Below are positions 34,430 through 43,144 of a stretch of DNA of 64,000 bases, piece by piece. Made by a program: the position numbers and the translations under genes. Origin of the DNA: Allohahella marinimesophila (GTDB lineage Bacteria > Pseudomonadota > Gammaproteobacteria > Pseudomonadales > Oleiphilaceae); NCBI RefSeq assembly GCF_039538005.1, contig NZ_BAABBO010000011.1, positions 248,001 through 312,000 of the forward strand. Direction: 5' to 3'. The notes below the pieces were generated by a model, which saw only the letters and a program-made list of their open reading frames with translations, searched no databases and had not been told where the DNA came from. Within the stretch, counting starts at the first letter, position 1; the number at the start of each line of letters is the position of its first letter.

Positions 34430-35431
34430 TCAGTCATGTTCCAGCACGATCTTGCCAATATAATCGCCACTGACAAAGAGCGAGTGCGCCTCATTCGCCT
34501 GGTCAAAGCTGAAGCGCTTGCTGTGAACCAGGGGTTTGACCTTGCCGGCATCTACCAGGGCGCTGAGTTCTCTCAGTATATCACCGTGGTGGGCACGGCC
34601 CTCGCCAGTCAGCAGCGGCAGCGCCATGAACACAAGGTGCAGGCTCAGTGCCTTTGAGTGCATTGGCGACAGGTCGTGCGTATTTCGGCCAATGGTCCCA
34701 GCCAATCGACCCTTGATGGCAGCCGCTTCAAACGAACGGTCCAGATTGTCTCCGCCGATCGTGTCGAACACGACAGAAAATCCGCGCCCCTCTGTCAGCC
34801 GCTGCACGTAAGCCTCTACTTGCTCCAGGGTATAGTCGATTACTTCGTCGGCACCAAGGCGCTTGGCAATGTCAGCCTTCTCCTTGCTGGACACCGTAGT
34901 AGCGACCCGACAGCCGCGGCTGGCCGCCAGCTGTACACCAAGATGGCCGACGCCGCCGGTGCCCCCATGTACGAGCACGGTATCGTCTGCGGTTACGGCA
35001 GCCTGATCGATCAGCGCTTCCCAGGCAGTTATGGCGACGAGCGGTAGCGCGGCGGCTTCGCCGAAGTCGAGCGACTTTGGCTTTAGGGCGATCAGATCGG
35101 CGTCTGCCAGCATGACATCAGCCAGTGCACCGTCGAGACTGCCAGCAGACCCCTTGAGGCCGCCGGCGCAGCCATACACTTCGTCGCCAGGCTTGAAGTT
35201 GCCTACGCCATCACCGACTGCGGTGACAATGCCGCTGACATCAATATGGAGAATGCCTGGCAGATCCGGGCCAACCGGCACCGCACCAGTAAGAATCTTG
35301 TGATCAATCGGATTCAGGCTCGTGGCCTTCACTTCGATGAGGACATGCCCGGGAGTCAGCTCAGGCTTGTCTACCTCGGTCCGTCTGAAACGTGCCTGAT
35401 CGGAATATTCGTCCACCACCCATGCCTTCAT
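34430..35431 (-). CDS. Quinone oxidoreductase-like zinc-independent medium-chain dehydrogenase
   Basis: 333 residues from the ATG at 35431. A GroES-like N-terminal domain (KATSLNPIDHKILTGAV, GDEVYGCAGG) is followed by a Rossmann fold (VLVHGGTGGVGHLGVQLAASRGCRV) typical of NADPH-dependent quinone reductases/enoyl reductases. The structural-zinc cysteine cluster is absent. The substrate may be a quinone or a reactive enone. It is divergent from the cyanase gene across a 251-bp region with a clear palindrome. Confidence 0.88.
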   Translation of the reverse strand: MKAWVVDEYSDQARFRRTEVDKPELTPGHVLIEVKATSLNPIDHKILTGAVPVGPDLPGILHIDVSGIVTAVGDGVGNFKPGDEVYGCAGGLKGSAGSLDGALADVMLADADLIALKPKSLDFGEAAALPLVAITAWEALIDQAAVTADDTVLVHGGTGGVGHLGVQLAASRGCRVATTVSSKEKADIAKRLGADEVIDYTLEQVEAYVQRLTEGRGFSVVFDTIGGDNLDRSFEAAAIKGRLAGTIGRNTHDLSPMHSKALSLHLVFMALPLLTGEGRAHHGDILRELSALVDAGKVKPLVHSKRFSFDQANEAHSLFVSGDYIGKIVLEHD

Positions 35432-35591
35432 GATCCTTGCTCCTTCATTGTTGTCCGGAATGATGGGTACGCGGTACGAGGGCGCCTGGGTTGAGATCGG
35501 AATATGATCGAAAAGGGGGCGTTCGCCTGGATGCCTCTGCACCTGTCTGGTGCGTGTTAACCGGCTTGCATCGAGGTCGATAGGTGTAGAA

Positions 35592-35606
35592 ATAAGTACT
35601 ACTTAT
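35592..35606. promoter_or_regulatory. 15-bp palindrome between quinone-reductase and cyanase genes
   Basis: ATAAGTACTACTTAT is a perfect 7-1-7 inverted repeat. It ends 76 bp upstream of the cyanase start and lies about 160 bp from the divergent dehydrogenase start, in an AT-rich stretch that may hold the -10 of the cyanase promoter. It resembles operators of HxlR/MarR-like regulators or a LysR T-N11-A site; no such regulator gene is next to it. Confidence 0.45.
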
Positions 35607-35682
35607 AAAACAACGCTTTAAGAGATTCGCGTGTTTGGCACACTTATCGCAAAACCCAGGGCAACTTCAACGGAGCATGCAC

Positions 35683-36123
35683 ATGAAAAAAGTCGAACTG
35701 ACGGAAGCCATCATCAACGCCAAGAAAGAAAAGGGCCTGAGCTGGGAAGCCATCGCAGACGCTGCGGGCAAGTCAGTGGTCTGGACCACTTCAGCCTGCC
35801 TGGGCATGAACAGTTTCCCTGAAGATACCGCTCATGCAGTGCTGGAGTTCCTGGACCTGCCAGCTGATCTGGTCGCAGACATGACAGCCTGTCCTCACAA
35901 GGCCTGGGAAAAGGCCGTACCGCAGGACCCACTCGTGTACCGCATCTACGAAATCGTCGGTGTGTACGGCGATACGCTCAAGGAAATCATCCACGAAAAG
36001 TTCGGCGATGGCATCATGAGCGCCATCGACTTTCATATGGATGTGCAGAAGGAAGAAAATCCGAAGGGTGATCGTGTCGTGATCACGATGAACGGCAAGT
36101 TCCTGAAATACTCGGTCTGGTAG
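35683..36123 (+). CDS. cynS: Cyanate hydratase (cyanase)
   Basis: 146 residues from the ATG at 35683, which has CGGAG 7 bp upstream. The cyanase C-terminal domain is complete, with catalytic R87, E90 and S113 matching E. coli R96, E99 and S122 (YRIYEIVGVYGDTLKEIIHEKFGDGIMSAID). The N-terminal helix-turn-helix-like domain is also present (KGLSWEAIADAAGKSVVW). The enzyme uses bicarbonate to turn cyanate into CO2 and ammonia. No carbonic anhydrase (cynT) or cyanate transporter is adjacent, so this is a stand-alone detoxification gene. Confidence 0.97.
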   Translation: MKKVELTEAIINAKKEKGLSWEAIADAAGKSVVWTTSACLGMNSFPEDTAHAVLEFLDLPADLVADMTACPHKAWEKAVPQDPLVYRIYEIVGVYGDTLKEIIHEKFGDGIMSAIDFHMDVQKEENPKGDRVVITMNGKFLKYSVW

Positions 36124-36240
36124 ACCCGGACATAGCTCTGGGCTTGGCACGATCGTCATTTTCATTCGCATCCAAATGCCCCGGCGGCCATCTTCGCGCG
36201 TACCTTATGTCGGTACCATGCGAAGCCCCCGGGAGCCTCA

Positions 36241-36708
36241 ATGCCAATACAGCCTGTTCAGCCAACAGCAAAGCCACTGACGGGCGGCTGCCTCTGCGGT
36301 GGCATCCGCTATGAAGTCGATGTAATCAATGGCCGTATCGGCCATTGTCACTGTACGATGTGTCGCCGCTTCCACGGCGCGGCCTACGCCACCTTCGGCG
36401 AAGCCAGCGCCAATTCGTTCAGGTGGACCGCTGGTGAGTCTCTCCTGCAGGCTTTCAAGGCGGAAAACGGGACTGTAAGGCAATTCTGCCGCCAGTGCGG
36501 CTCCAGTCTGACGTTCACCTCCGCCAGTAATCCCGCTGGGATTGTGGAATTTGCAGCGGCCACACTGGACAACGAGAGCCTCGGCAGCCGTTGCGATGAA
36601 CTTGTACCGGACGCGCATATCTTCGTAGCTGATAAGGCGCCCTGGGTGAACATCGATGATGGCCTGCCGCAGTACCGGGCTGGGCGACCCTCCGAGCGGC
36701 TTCGCTGA
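36241..36708 (+). CDS. GFA-family zinc protein
   Basis: 155 residues of the GFA family (glutathione-dependent formaldehyde-activating-like): GGCLCGGIRYEV, HCHCTMCRRFHGAAYATF and FCRQCGSSLTF give the metal-binding cysteine sets in order. Most such proteins have no assigned substrate; a role with glutathione adducts is the family-level guess. It has no signal peptide. The SDR gene begins 35 bp later on the same strand. Confidence 0.9.
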   Translation: MPIQPVQPTAKPLTGGCLCGGIRYEVDVINGRIGHCHCTMCRRFHGAAYATFGEASANSFRWTAGESLLQAFKAENGTVRQFCRQCGSSLTFTSASNPAGIVEFAAATLDNESLGSRCDELVPDAHIFVADKAPWVNIDDGLPQYRAGRPSERLR

Positions 36709-36743
36709 ACACCACCACCGTCCATTTCACCTTGGAGAATTCA

Positions 36744-37433
36744 ATGAGCGACAAAGTCATTCTCATCACCGGCGCATCCTCTGGCATAGGTGCAGCCACT
36801 GCACGCGCCGCCGCAAAGGCAGGGTACCGCGTGGCACTCGCGGCGCGCTCTGAAGACAAACTGAAATCCCTTCAGCATGAGCTCGGCGGTGAAAAACGTG
36901 CCATTGCGCTGACCTGCGATGTGCAGGATATGAACGCGCAACAGCAGATGATTGCGCAGACACTCGAGCACTTTGGACAGCTGGATGTTGTGTTTGCTAA
37001 CGCTGGAAGGGGTGGCTCTTCAGGCGGATTCAGTGAAGCGGATCACGACAGCTGGCGGGATATGATTCTGACGAATGTCTACGGCGTAGGCTTGACCGTG
37101 CAGGCGGCGCTGCCGGCATTGAAGAAGTCGAAGGGGCATATGGTGCTGACGGGATCCGTCGCAGGACGTCTCACCATACCTGGGTCCATGTATAGCGCCA
37201 CCAAATGGGCGGTGTCTGCCATAGGCTATGGTCTCAAGGAAGAGGTTCGCGGCACCGGCGTCAGGGTGACGCTCATCGAGCCCGGTATGGTCGACACAGC
37301 CTTTTTCGACGAAAAGCCCGATAATGCGCTGGCACCGGAAGATATCGCCGAAGCCGTCATGTATGCGATTTCTCAGCCGGCTCACGTCGACGTAAACGAA
37401 ATCATGGTGCGGCCGACACCAAAAATCGAATAG
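36744..37433 (+). CDS. Short-chain dehydrogenase/reductase (SDR)
   Basis: 229 residues from the ATG at 36744, with GGAG about 8 bp upstream. Classical SDR motifs: ITGASSGIGAATARAAAKAGY (cofactor), an NAGRGG block, GSVAGRLTIPGSMYSATKWAV with the catalytic Tyr-Lys pair (YSATK), and EPGMVDTAFF. The arginine after the first strand (AARSEDKL) favours NADPH. The substrate is unknown. It converges with the helicase gene, with 4 bp between stop codons. Confidence 0.93.
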   Translation: MSDKVILITGASSGIGAATARAAAKAGYRVALAARSEDKLKSLQHELGGEKRAIALTCDVQDMNAQQQMIAQTLEHFGQLDVVFANAGRGGSSGGFSEADHDSWRDMILTNVYGVGLTVQAALPALKKSKGHMVLTGSVAGRLTIPGSMYSATKWAVSAIGYGLKEEVRGTGVRVTLIEPGMVDTAFFDEKPDNALAPEDIAEAVMYAISQPAHVDVNEIMVRPTPKIE

Positions 37434-37437
37434 GCAG

Positions 37438-38961
37438 CTAGTGCAGCTGCACGTTCGAGTCGCCCTCCAGCCAGGCGCGAGTCTGATCTGGGTCATTATC
37501 CTGCTCAGGCTCGACACTGATGCCGGCAGCCTTGTAGAACTGCAACACTTTCTGATCGACCCGAACATCGGACATGGCAATTGGCCTGACCAGTCTGATG
37601 CCATCGAGTGTCCGGCATCTTGAGAGCGCGACATAAGTCTGGCCTTCACAGAAAGCGCCACTGCCCAGATCAACCGTCACCTCATCCAGCGACATCCCCT
37701 GAGACTTGTGAATGGTAATCGCCCAGCCAAGATTTAGCGGGAACTGCCTGAAACTGCCGATGATTGTTCGTTCGATACGCATCGTTTCGTAATCATAGGT
37801 GTAACGATAACGATTCCAGCTCTCGCGACTGACGAGAACGACATTGTCGGTTCTGTCCTTTTTCACCCGAATCGAGTCGGCTTCAAACCCGACGACTTCG
37901 CCGGTATCACCGTTGATGTATTCAGGCAATTTGTTTTTCAGGAAGATGACCTTGGCACCAACCTTGAGTTCGAGCACGGGCGGAACGGCGAGGTTCCATT
38001 TATCTAGTGGAATATGGCCCGTCACACTGGCTTCGAAGCGCTGCGGCTCATTCTCGAGGGCGTTGAGCTGGCGCAGGTTGATCGCTGTAGCCACCGCATT
38101 GGTAGGCACCAGTGTCAAAGCCGATGATGCAGACGGCTTGTCCTCTTCCTGAAGTTTGTCTCGGTAGCAGTGGCGATTCAGCAGGGCGACCGAGTCTCGG
38201 TGCTCATGATTGAGCCGGATATGATCGAGTGCCTGAATGAAACGCAGATCACTCTGCCGACGAACGCGCTTGAGGACGACTGGCAACAGGCCAGCCTGCA
38301 GCGCTTCGGCGGAGAAGAAATACTGTGTGCGATAGCGGTGGGAAAAATAGACGGCCTCTTCTCTGGTCGATACCACCGGCGGCAGTTGCAGCAGATCACC
38401 GACGAAGAGCACACTGACGCCACCGAAAGGCGCTTCGTTGCGACGCGCGCTCTGCAGTATCCGGTCCATTGCATCGACCACGTTCGGCAGCACCATCGAC
38501 ACTTCATCAATGATGAGATACTTCAGCTTCGAGAGCACAGCCTTGCGCTCTGAACGTTGAACATATTCCCTGTCAGGGTCGATGGGCTCAGCCGGCAGAC
38601 TGAACAAGCTGTGGATGGTGGCTCCGCCAATATTCACGGCTGCGATGGCGGTGGGCGCCAGCACTGCGCAGTCGGAGAGCTCCCGCACCAGCCAGCGCAC
38701 GAGTGTCGACTTGCCCGTACCAGCCTTGCCAGTCAGAAAGAGGGCGGGGACGCCCTGGCGCATAGCCTCGGCAACAAACTCATATTCAGGCAGAATGTCG
38801 ATATCGCCCAAGGGCTCATCACCATGTGAATAGCGTTTGGCTGCCGCCCTGCCTTTTTCCGGAATAATGCTGTTCTGCACGCTGGCGACGTCTATCCGTT
38901 CCAGTGCATTGCTGCCCAGCCTGGCCTTGGCCAGCTTGGCCATATCGTCCCAGATGCTCAT
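37438..38961 (-). CDS. Pif1/RecD-like superfamily 1B DNA helicase
   Basis: 507 residues with the SF1B helicase motif set: Walker A LFLTGKAGTGKSTLVRWL, motif II YLIIDEVSMV, motif III FVGDLLQLPPV, motif V LGWAITIHKSQGMSLDEVTVDLG and motif VI YVALSRCRTLDGIRLV. The compact size and lack of nuclease or RecB-partner domains fit bacterial Pif1-like helicases, which act in 5'-3' direction on forks and G-quadruplexes. A hydrophilic N-terminus of ~50 residues precedes the core. It is a single gene on the minus strand. Confidence 0.9.
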   Translation of the reverse strand: MSIWDDMAKLAKARLGSNALERIDVASVQNSIIPEKGRAAAKRYSHGDEPLGDIDILPEYEFVAEAMRQGVPALFLTGKAGTGKSTLVRWLVRELSDCAVLAPTAIAAVNIGGATIHSLFSLPAEPIDPDREYVQRSERKAVLSKLKYLIIDEVSMVLPNVVDAMDRILQSARRNEAPFGGVSVLFVGDLLQLPPVVSTREEAVYFSHRYRTQYFFSAEALQAGLLPVVLKRVRRQSDLRFIQALDHIRLNHEHRDSVALLNRHCYRDKLQEEDKPSASSALTLVPTNAVATAINLRQLNALENEPQRFEASVTGHIPLDKWNLAVPPVLELKVGAKVIFLKNKLPEYINGDTGEVVGFEADSIRVKKDRTDNVVLVSRESWNRYRYTYDYETMRIERTIIGSFRQFPLNLGWAITIHKSQGMSLDEVTVDLGSGAFCEGQTYVALSRCRTLDGIRLVRPIAMSDVRVDQKVLQFYKAAGISVEPEQDNDPDQTRAWLEGDSNVQLH

Positions 38962-39065
38962 TCCAGAGCCTCGTCAAATCGTCTGTCGCTTATCCGCTGT
39001 TTCATCCGGCAAGCATACCGGACTGCCGCAGAGATTGGCGGAATATTGCGCAGATTTATGCGGGC

Positions 39066-40613
39066 TTAGAAGTAGTAGGTGATCCGGCCAGTGGCGCGTG
39101 TATCCATACCTTTGTATTCGGAACGCTGGGTGAGCGGTTTGCCGAACTCCAGGAAGGCGGAGAAATCGTCGGACAGGAGTCGGAGGCCTGCGCCTGCGCC
39201 TGCAGCTGACTCGCTCGTATCCCTTATGTTTTCTCGTGCGGAGGCAATGCCGTAGTAGACGTAGGGCACCAGACGACCAACATGAGCCAGCTCGGTGTCA
39301 ATACCGCGCCGTACTTCAATCCTGGTGCCGATGCCCGAGTCACCACTGAATTCACCCGCCTCATAGGCATGAAAGAAAGTGCCGCCGCCCATGGAGAATC
39401 GCTGTGAATACGGCAACTCCTGGGGCGAGAACTGACCTGAAACATCAAGCTTCAAAGAAAAGCCGGCCGGCAGACTCTGCCATATCGTGTAGTCGATATT
39501 CACTAACTGGAATGACAGGTCCAGGGTTTCGTCGGAGAAAATGTCCCTGCGACGTGCCCCGAACTCATCCAGGCCGAGCCGCAAGTTGACGTCGGTCCGG
39601 AATGCCAATGCCGCAGTCCCTGATATGGATCGCATACCAACATCCACCAATCTCAACTGCTCGTCCAGCGACACCAGACCAAACTCTTCTCGTTCGTAAT
39701 CACGCATCGACAGAGCAAGGTAGAGATCGATTTCCTTTTCGCGAGTAGTGCGAAAATCGTGCACATACTGCAGGCGGCTCCAGTGCCGACGATAGCGCGT
39801 ACCCTTTCTGGCGAATTCGTATTGAGGCACGGCACGTGCCTTGCTGAAGTCGAACTGAAACCGGCCAGTATCAGAAACAGGCACGGTGGTACCCGCTCCA
39901 AAGTTACCGTACCCATCCGTTTCAATCGTGTGCAGCGCCGTGAAATAAAGCTCACTCAGTTGTGGCAAAGGATTGGCCACCACCAGGGTAGCACCCGCCA
40001 TATGCCGCCCGAGCGACTGACTGCCTTCAGCGGTGTAGATCAGCTCTCCGCTCACTTTCGGGCGAGGGGCGACGTCAAGTCGATATCCTGACGGGCTGTC
40101 GGGCAGGGGCGTCAATCTGGTGTCCAGCTGGATATCCAGGGTGGCTTGCGCATCGGCGCGGAAGCTGTCGATATCATGTGCTGATACTGGCTGCAACGAT
40201 TGCAGGGCCTGAATCTGCCGCTGAATGTAAGACGTCTGTGAAGGACTCAAACCTGCGGTGCCAACTTCGACGACCCTGGGTTCGATGACCCGCAGGGTAA
40301 TAATGTTCGAGGTGGAACCAGTCTGCTCGTCGGCCTGCATGACCACGGCGGGCTGCAGAAAGCCCGCCCCGGTATAAAAGGATCTCACGCGTCTCTGCAG
40401 AGCCTGCTCTTCGGCAGACGTTCTCGGTCGTCCAAGACTCTCGGCGTAAGCGGGCAGAAGCTCTTCACTGGAAAAGGCGGTGACATCACCAAGGATAACC
40501 GCTGCTATGACCGCAGACGGCTGTTCCAATTCTGCTGCAGCGGCCGCAGATGCGGATCCTACGGCAGCCATGGTCAGCAGCAAAGGGACACAATAAGAAA
40601 CGAATATCTTCAT
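39066..40613 (-). CDS. TpsB/FhaC-type outer-membrane protein without an adjacent TpsA
   Basis: 515 residues from the ATG at 40613, with a signal peptide (MKIFVSYCVPLLLTMAAVGSASAAAAAE). Residues ~60-180 hold POTRA-like domains (ADEQTGSTSNIITLRVIEPRVVEVG), followed by a 16-strand-barrel-like part ending in an aromatic residue (RITYYF). It fits the ShlB/FhaC/HecB family of two-partner secretion translocators. The L6-loop tip, usually VRG[FY], reads TFFHAY (about residues 407-412), so the conserved arginine is missing although GDSG follows. No TpsA exporter substrate is seen nearby; two FecR-domain proteins are divergent from it across 119 bp. Confidence 0.85.
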   Translation of the reverse strand: MKIFVSYCVPLLLTMAAVGSASAAAAAELEQPSAVIAAVILGDVTAFSSEELLPAYAESLGRPRTSAEEQALQRRVRSFYTGAGFLQPAVVMQADEQTGSTSNIITLRVIEPRVVEVGTAGLSPSQTSYIQRQIQALQSLQPVSAHDIDSFRADAQATLDIQLDTRLTPLPDSPSGYRLDVAPRPKVSGELIYTAEGSQSLGRHMAGATLVVANPLPQLSELYFTALHTIETDGYGNFGAGTTVPVSDTGRFQFDFSKARAVPQYEFARKGTRYRRHWSRLQYVHDFRTTREKEIDLYLALSMRDYEREEFGLVSLDEQLRLVDVGMRSISGTAALAFRTDVNLRLGLDEFGARRRDIFSDETLDLSFQLVNIDYTIWQSLPAGFSLKLDVSGQFSPQELPYSQRFSMGGGTFFHAYEAGEFSGDSGIGTRIEVRRGIDTELAHVGRLVPYVYYGIASARENIRDTSESAAGAGAGLRLLSDDFSAFLEFGKPLTQRSEYKGMDTRATGRITYYF

Positions 40614-40732
40614 GAGTGGTTCAGGTCGGTGGTTTATCCTTGCCCACAGACTAGCCATACCCGCAGCGAATCGCTGTAATGAATTGTTGTAGAAAGGAAA
40701 GCCGAAGTTTCAATCTTAATCTGGTATATCAA

Positions 40733-41785
40733 ATGAGTTGTTCGAGCCTGGTCAGGATAGGTGTTCATGTGGCGCTGAAGAGCATCGCGGGCCTTTGCCT
40801 GTGGGGCATCTCCGTCCTGACCATAGCGGAAACTCTTGACGTGATAGCAGTCGAGAATCGCGTGGAATTCCGAGGCAACGCTTCTGTCAGCTGGACGGCT
40901 CTTGATAAGGGCAGTGAGCTTGAACTACCAGTGGAAGTCAGGACCACCGGTGATGCCAGCGTTGTACTCAAGCAGGCAGGGTCGACATTTACCTTGAAGC
41001 CCGACACGCGCCTGAGTTTTTCTGGCGCCAGTACAGGCGGTGATGGTCTCATCAGTCGCATCAAGCAATGGATTGGAACCGCATTTTATAAGATCGAGCG
41101 ACAGCCCGACACGCTCAGCGTGGAAACACCCTTTCTCGTCTCGACCATCAAGGGTACCGAGTTTGTTATCGTCACGACCGAGCAGGAAAGTTTCGTCACA
41201 CTGACTGAAGGCTCGCTGCAGGTGCTGGACCTGGCGACCGGAAAAAGGATGATGATTCTCCCGGGCGAAGTCACCGGATCTTCCAATGGGGGCAGCAGTG
41301 CCCGAACTTACCAGCCGAAGAACACCACCGAAGCTGCATCCAGGCTCGCTAAACCAGAGGCCGGTGGTCTTCGGGTCCCACCTGGTGATGGGCCGCCAGT
41401 GCTTCCGCGCGCTGGTGCAGGGCGCTCTGGTGAACAAGGCCTTGGACTTGGCAGCCGGGGGAAGGGCTTTGAAAATGCCTTGCAGGCCATTGACGCTGTC
41501 CGAATTGAACAACGAGCTACGGCGGAACAACGCAGCGATGGCCGAGGCGGACGCCCTTCAGACACCGGCCGTCCCAATGAACCAGGCGTTGGAAGCCGAC
41601 CTGACAACACAGGCAGTGGTGGCGGGCAGAGGCCGGGTGATGGCGGTCGACCAAGTCCTCGGCCTGGGCCGCCCCCGGGCACTGGGGGGAACGATATGCC
41701 GGGTTCAGGGCAAGGTCCTGGAGCTGGCGGCGGCGATGACAATGAGAGGGATGATGACGACGGGGATGACGATGGGGACGACTAA
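40733..41785 (+). CDS. FecR-domain protein 1 with disordered acidic tail
   Basis: About 350 residues from the ATG at 40733; a further in-frame ATG at 40679 has no better ribosome-binding site. The N-terminus looks like a signal peptide (SIAGLCLWGISVLTIAE). A FecR-like domain (residues ~30-190) follows, with LKQAGSTFTLKPDTRLSF and TPFLVSTIKGTEFVIVTTE. Then comes a proline/glycine-rich stretch, a short conserved helix (KGFENALQAIDAVRIEQ), and a low-complexity tail ending in a poly-Asp/Gly run. Export to the periplasm or surface seems likely. It is a paralog of the next gene; the two are divergent from the TpsB gene. The role is unknown. Confidence 0.8.
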   Translation: MSCSSLVRIGVHVALKSIAGLCLWGISVLTIAETLDVIAVENRVEFRGNASVSWTALDKGSELELPVEVRTTGDASVVLKQAGSTFTLKPDTRLSFSGASTGGDGLISRIKQWIGTAFYKIERQPDTLSVETPFLVSTIKGTEFVIVTTEQESFVTLTEGSLQVLDLATGKRMMILPGEVTGSSNGGSSARTYQPKNTTEAASRLAKPEAGGLRVPPGDGPPVLPRAGAGRSGEQGLGLGSRGKGFENALQAIDAVRIEQRATAEQRSDGRGGRPSDTGRPNEPGVGSRPDNTGSGGGQRPGDGGRPSPRPGPPPGTGGNDMPGSGQGPGAGGGDDNERDDDDGDDDGDD

Positions 41786-41803
41786 GTGATTAAAGGTACC
41801 GTA

Positions 41804-43120
41804 ATGAGCTCCCCGGGCGTTCACGCCAAGATTTTGGAATCCGGAAAACGGATGGCGGATTCTGTTCGCCCTACTCGTTCTTTTCCAGCCTTTTACAGTC
41901 GCTGGCTTGCCTGCCTGAGCCTGGCCTGTATGAGCATGCTCGCATCTGCCGAAGCGCTGTTTGTAGAGCGCGCCGGCGCGAATGTGGAGTATCGCCAGAG
42001 TGCAGGTGATCCCTGGGCCACACTCACTGCCGGTAGCAGTCTCATTCTGCCAGTTGAAGTGAGAACACTCGACGGGTCAGAGGCTGTCATCAGTCAGGCT
42101 GGTTCAACGTTTTCGCTCAAGTCGAATACGCGGCTGAGCTTCACAGGTCGCAGAGCCGAACAAGATGGCCTCGTAGCGCGTGTCAAACAGTGGATCGGCA
42201 CCGCGTTCTACAAGATAGAGCGGCAGCCGGATGAGTTCAGCGTCGAAACGCCTTTTCTCGTGTCGACCGTCAAGGGTACGCAGTTTGTCATCGTATCGAC
42301 CGAAGCCGATTCATTTGTGACACTGACCGAAGGGTCGTTACAGGTGCTTGATCTCGAAACCGGACGATCGCAGATGATCATGCCCGGAGAAATAGCAGGC
42401 TCCTCTGCCGGTCAGGCGGCCGCGAGGACCTACAATCAGCAGAGTTCCCAGGCAGCCGCCTCAGCGACAACCCGCAGCACGCCTGTAATTTCTGCCAGTC
42501 CGAACGCACAGGCGGAGGCCAGCCAACCACCTGTGGAGCCATCAGCTGAAGCGTCAGGTCAGGCGAAGGCGCCGGGCCTGACGTCGGCGCCAGGACTACA
42601 ATCCGCGCCAGCTCGAGGAGCCGATCGAGGGCAGGCTACAGATCGTGGCAGAGGCTTTGCAGCGGCGCTGGAAGCCATTGATGAAGTACGCGCTGAACAG
42701 ATTCAGACAAGGGACACGCGTAGCCAGCGTCCGTTGAGCAATGAGGACATCAGAGCAGCCCAGGCCAGAGCCGCGAAGGGCGACAACGGAGCGGGTCGGC
42801 CCGGGCGTGACGACAATGGCCCTGGCCGCGGCGGTGACAAGCCTGGTCGTGATGACAAGGGCCCCGGCCGTGATGACGGTCGCCCAGGAAATGGACCCGG
42901 GAATGGGAATGGCGACGGCAAAGGCCGCCCTGGCAGTAACGACATTACCCGTCCAGGCGGGCGTCCAGATAAGCCACCCCGTGCAGACCTGCCAGGGAGT
43001 AACCGTCCCATCCCGACTGCTCCGGGTCGGAGAGGCGATCGGGAAAACGACCGCGATGACGGTCGCGATGGTCGCCGTGGTGACAGAGACGATGACGACG
43101 ACCGGGACGATGATGATTGA
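41804..43120 (+). CDS. FecR-domain protein 2 with disordered acidic tail
   Basis: 438 residues from the ATG at 41804, with AAAGGT upstream (GTG at 41786 is an alternative, directly after the previous stop). Signal-like segment WLACLSLACMSMLASAEA precedes the FecR domain, whose core (RVKQWIGTAFYKIERQPD and PFLVSTVKGTQFVIVS) is nearly the same as in the gene before, so this is a tandem duplication. The tail has the helix RGFAAALEAIDEVRAEQ, then repeated PGRDD/GPGRDD units and ends in RDDDDDRDDDD. The acidic tail could bind calcium; this is a guess. It is 24 bp before the CHASE2 gene. Confidence 0.8.
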   Translation: MSSPGVHAKILESGKRMADSVRPTRSFPAFYSRWLACLSLACMSMLASAEALFVERAGANVEYRQSAGDPWATLTAGSSLILPVEVRTLDGSEAVISQAGSTFSLKSNTRLSFTGRRAEQDGLVARVKQWIGTAFYKIERQPDEFSVETPFLVSTVKGTQFVIVSTEADSFVTLTEGSLQVLDLETGRSQMIMPGEIAGSSAGQAAARTYNQQSSQAAASATTRSTPVISASPNAQAEASQPPVEPSAEASGQAKAPGLTSAPGLQSAPARGADRGQATDRGRGFAAALEAIDEVRAEQIQTRDTRSQRPLSNEDIRAAQARAAKGDNGAGRPGRDDNGPGRGGDKPGRDDKGPGRDDGRPGNGPGNGNGDGKGRPGSNDITRPGGRPDKPPRADLPGSNRPIPTAPGRRGDRENDRDDGRDGRRGDRDDDDDRDDDD

Positions 43121-43144
43121 TCGTCCGGTATCGCTGGGCCGAGT

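Noticed and set aside
41308..41742. Minus-strand proline/serine-rich frame opposite the FecR-1 tail
   Set aside because: Low-complexity mirror of the Gly/Pro/Asp-rich tail; the repeats keep several frames open by composition.
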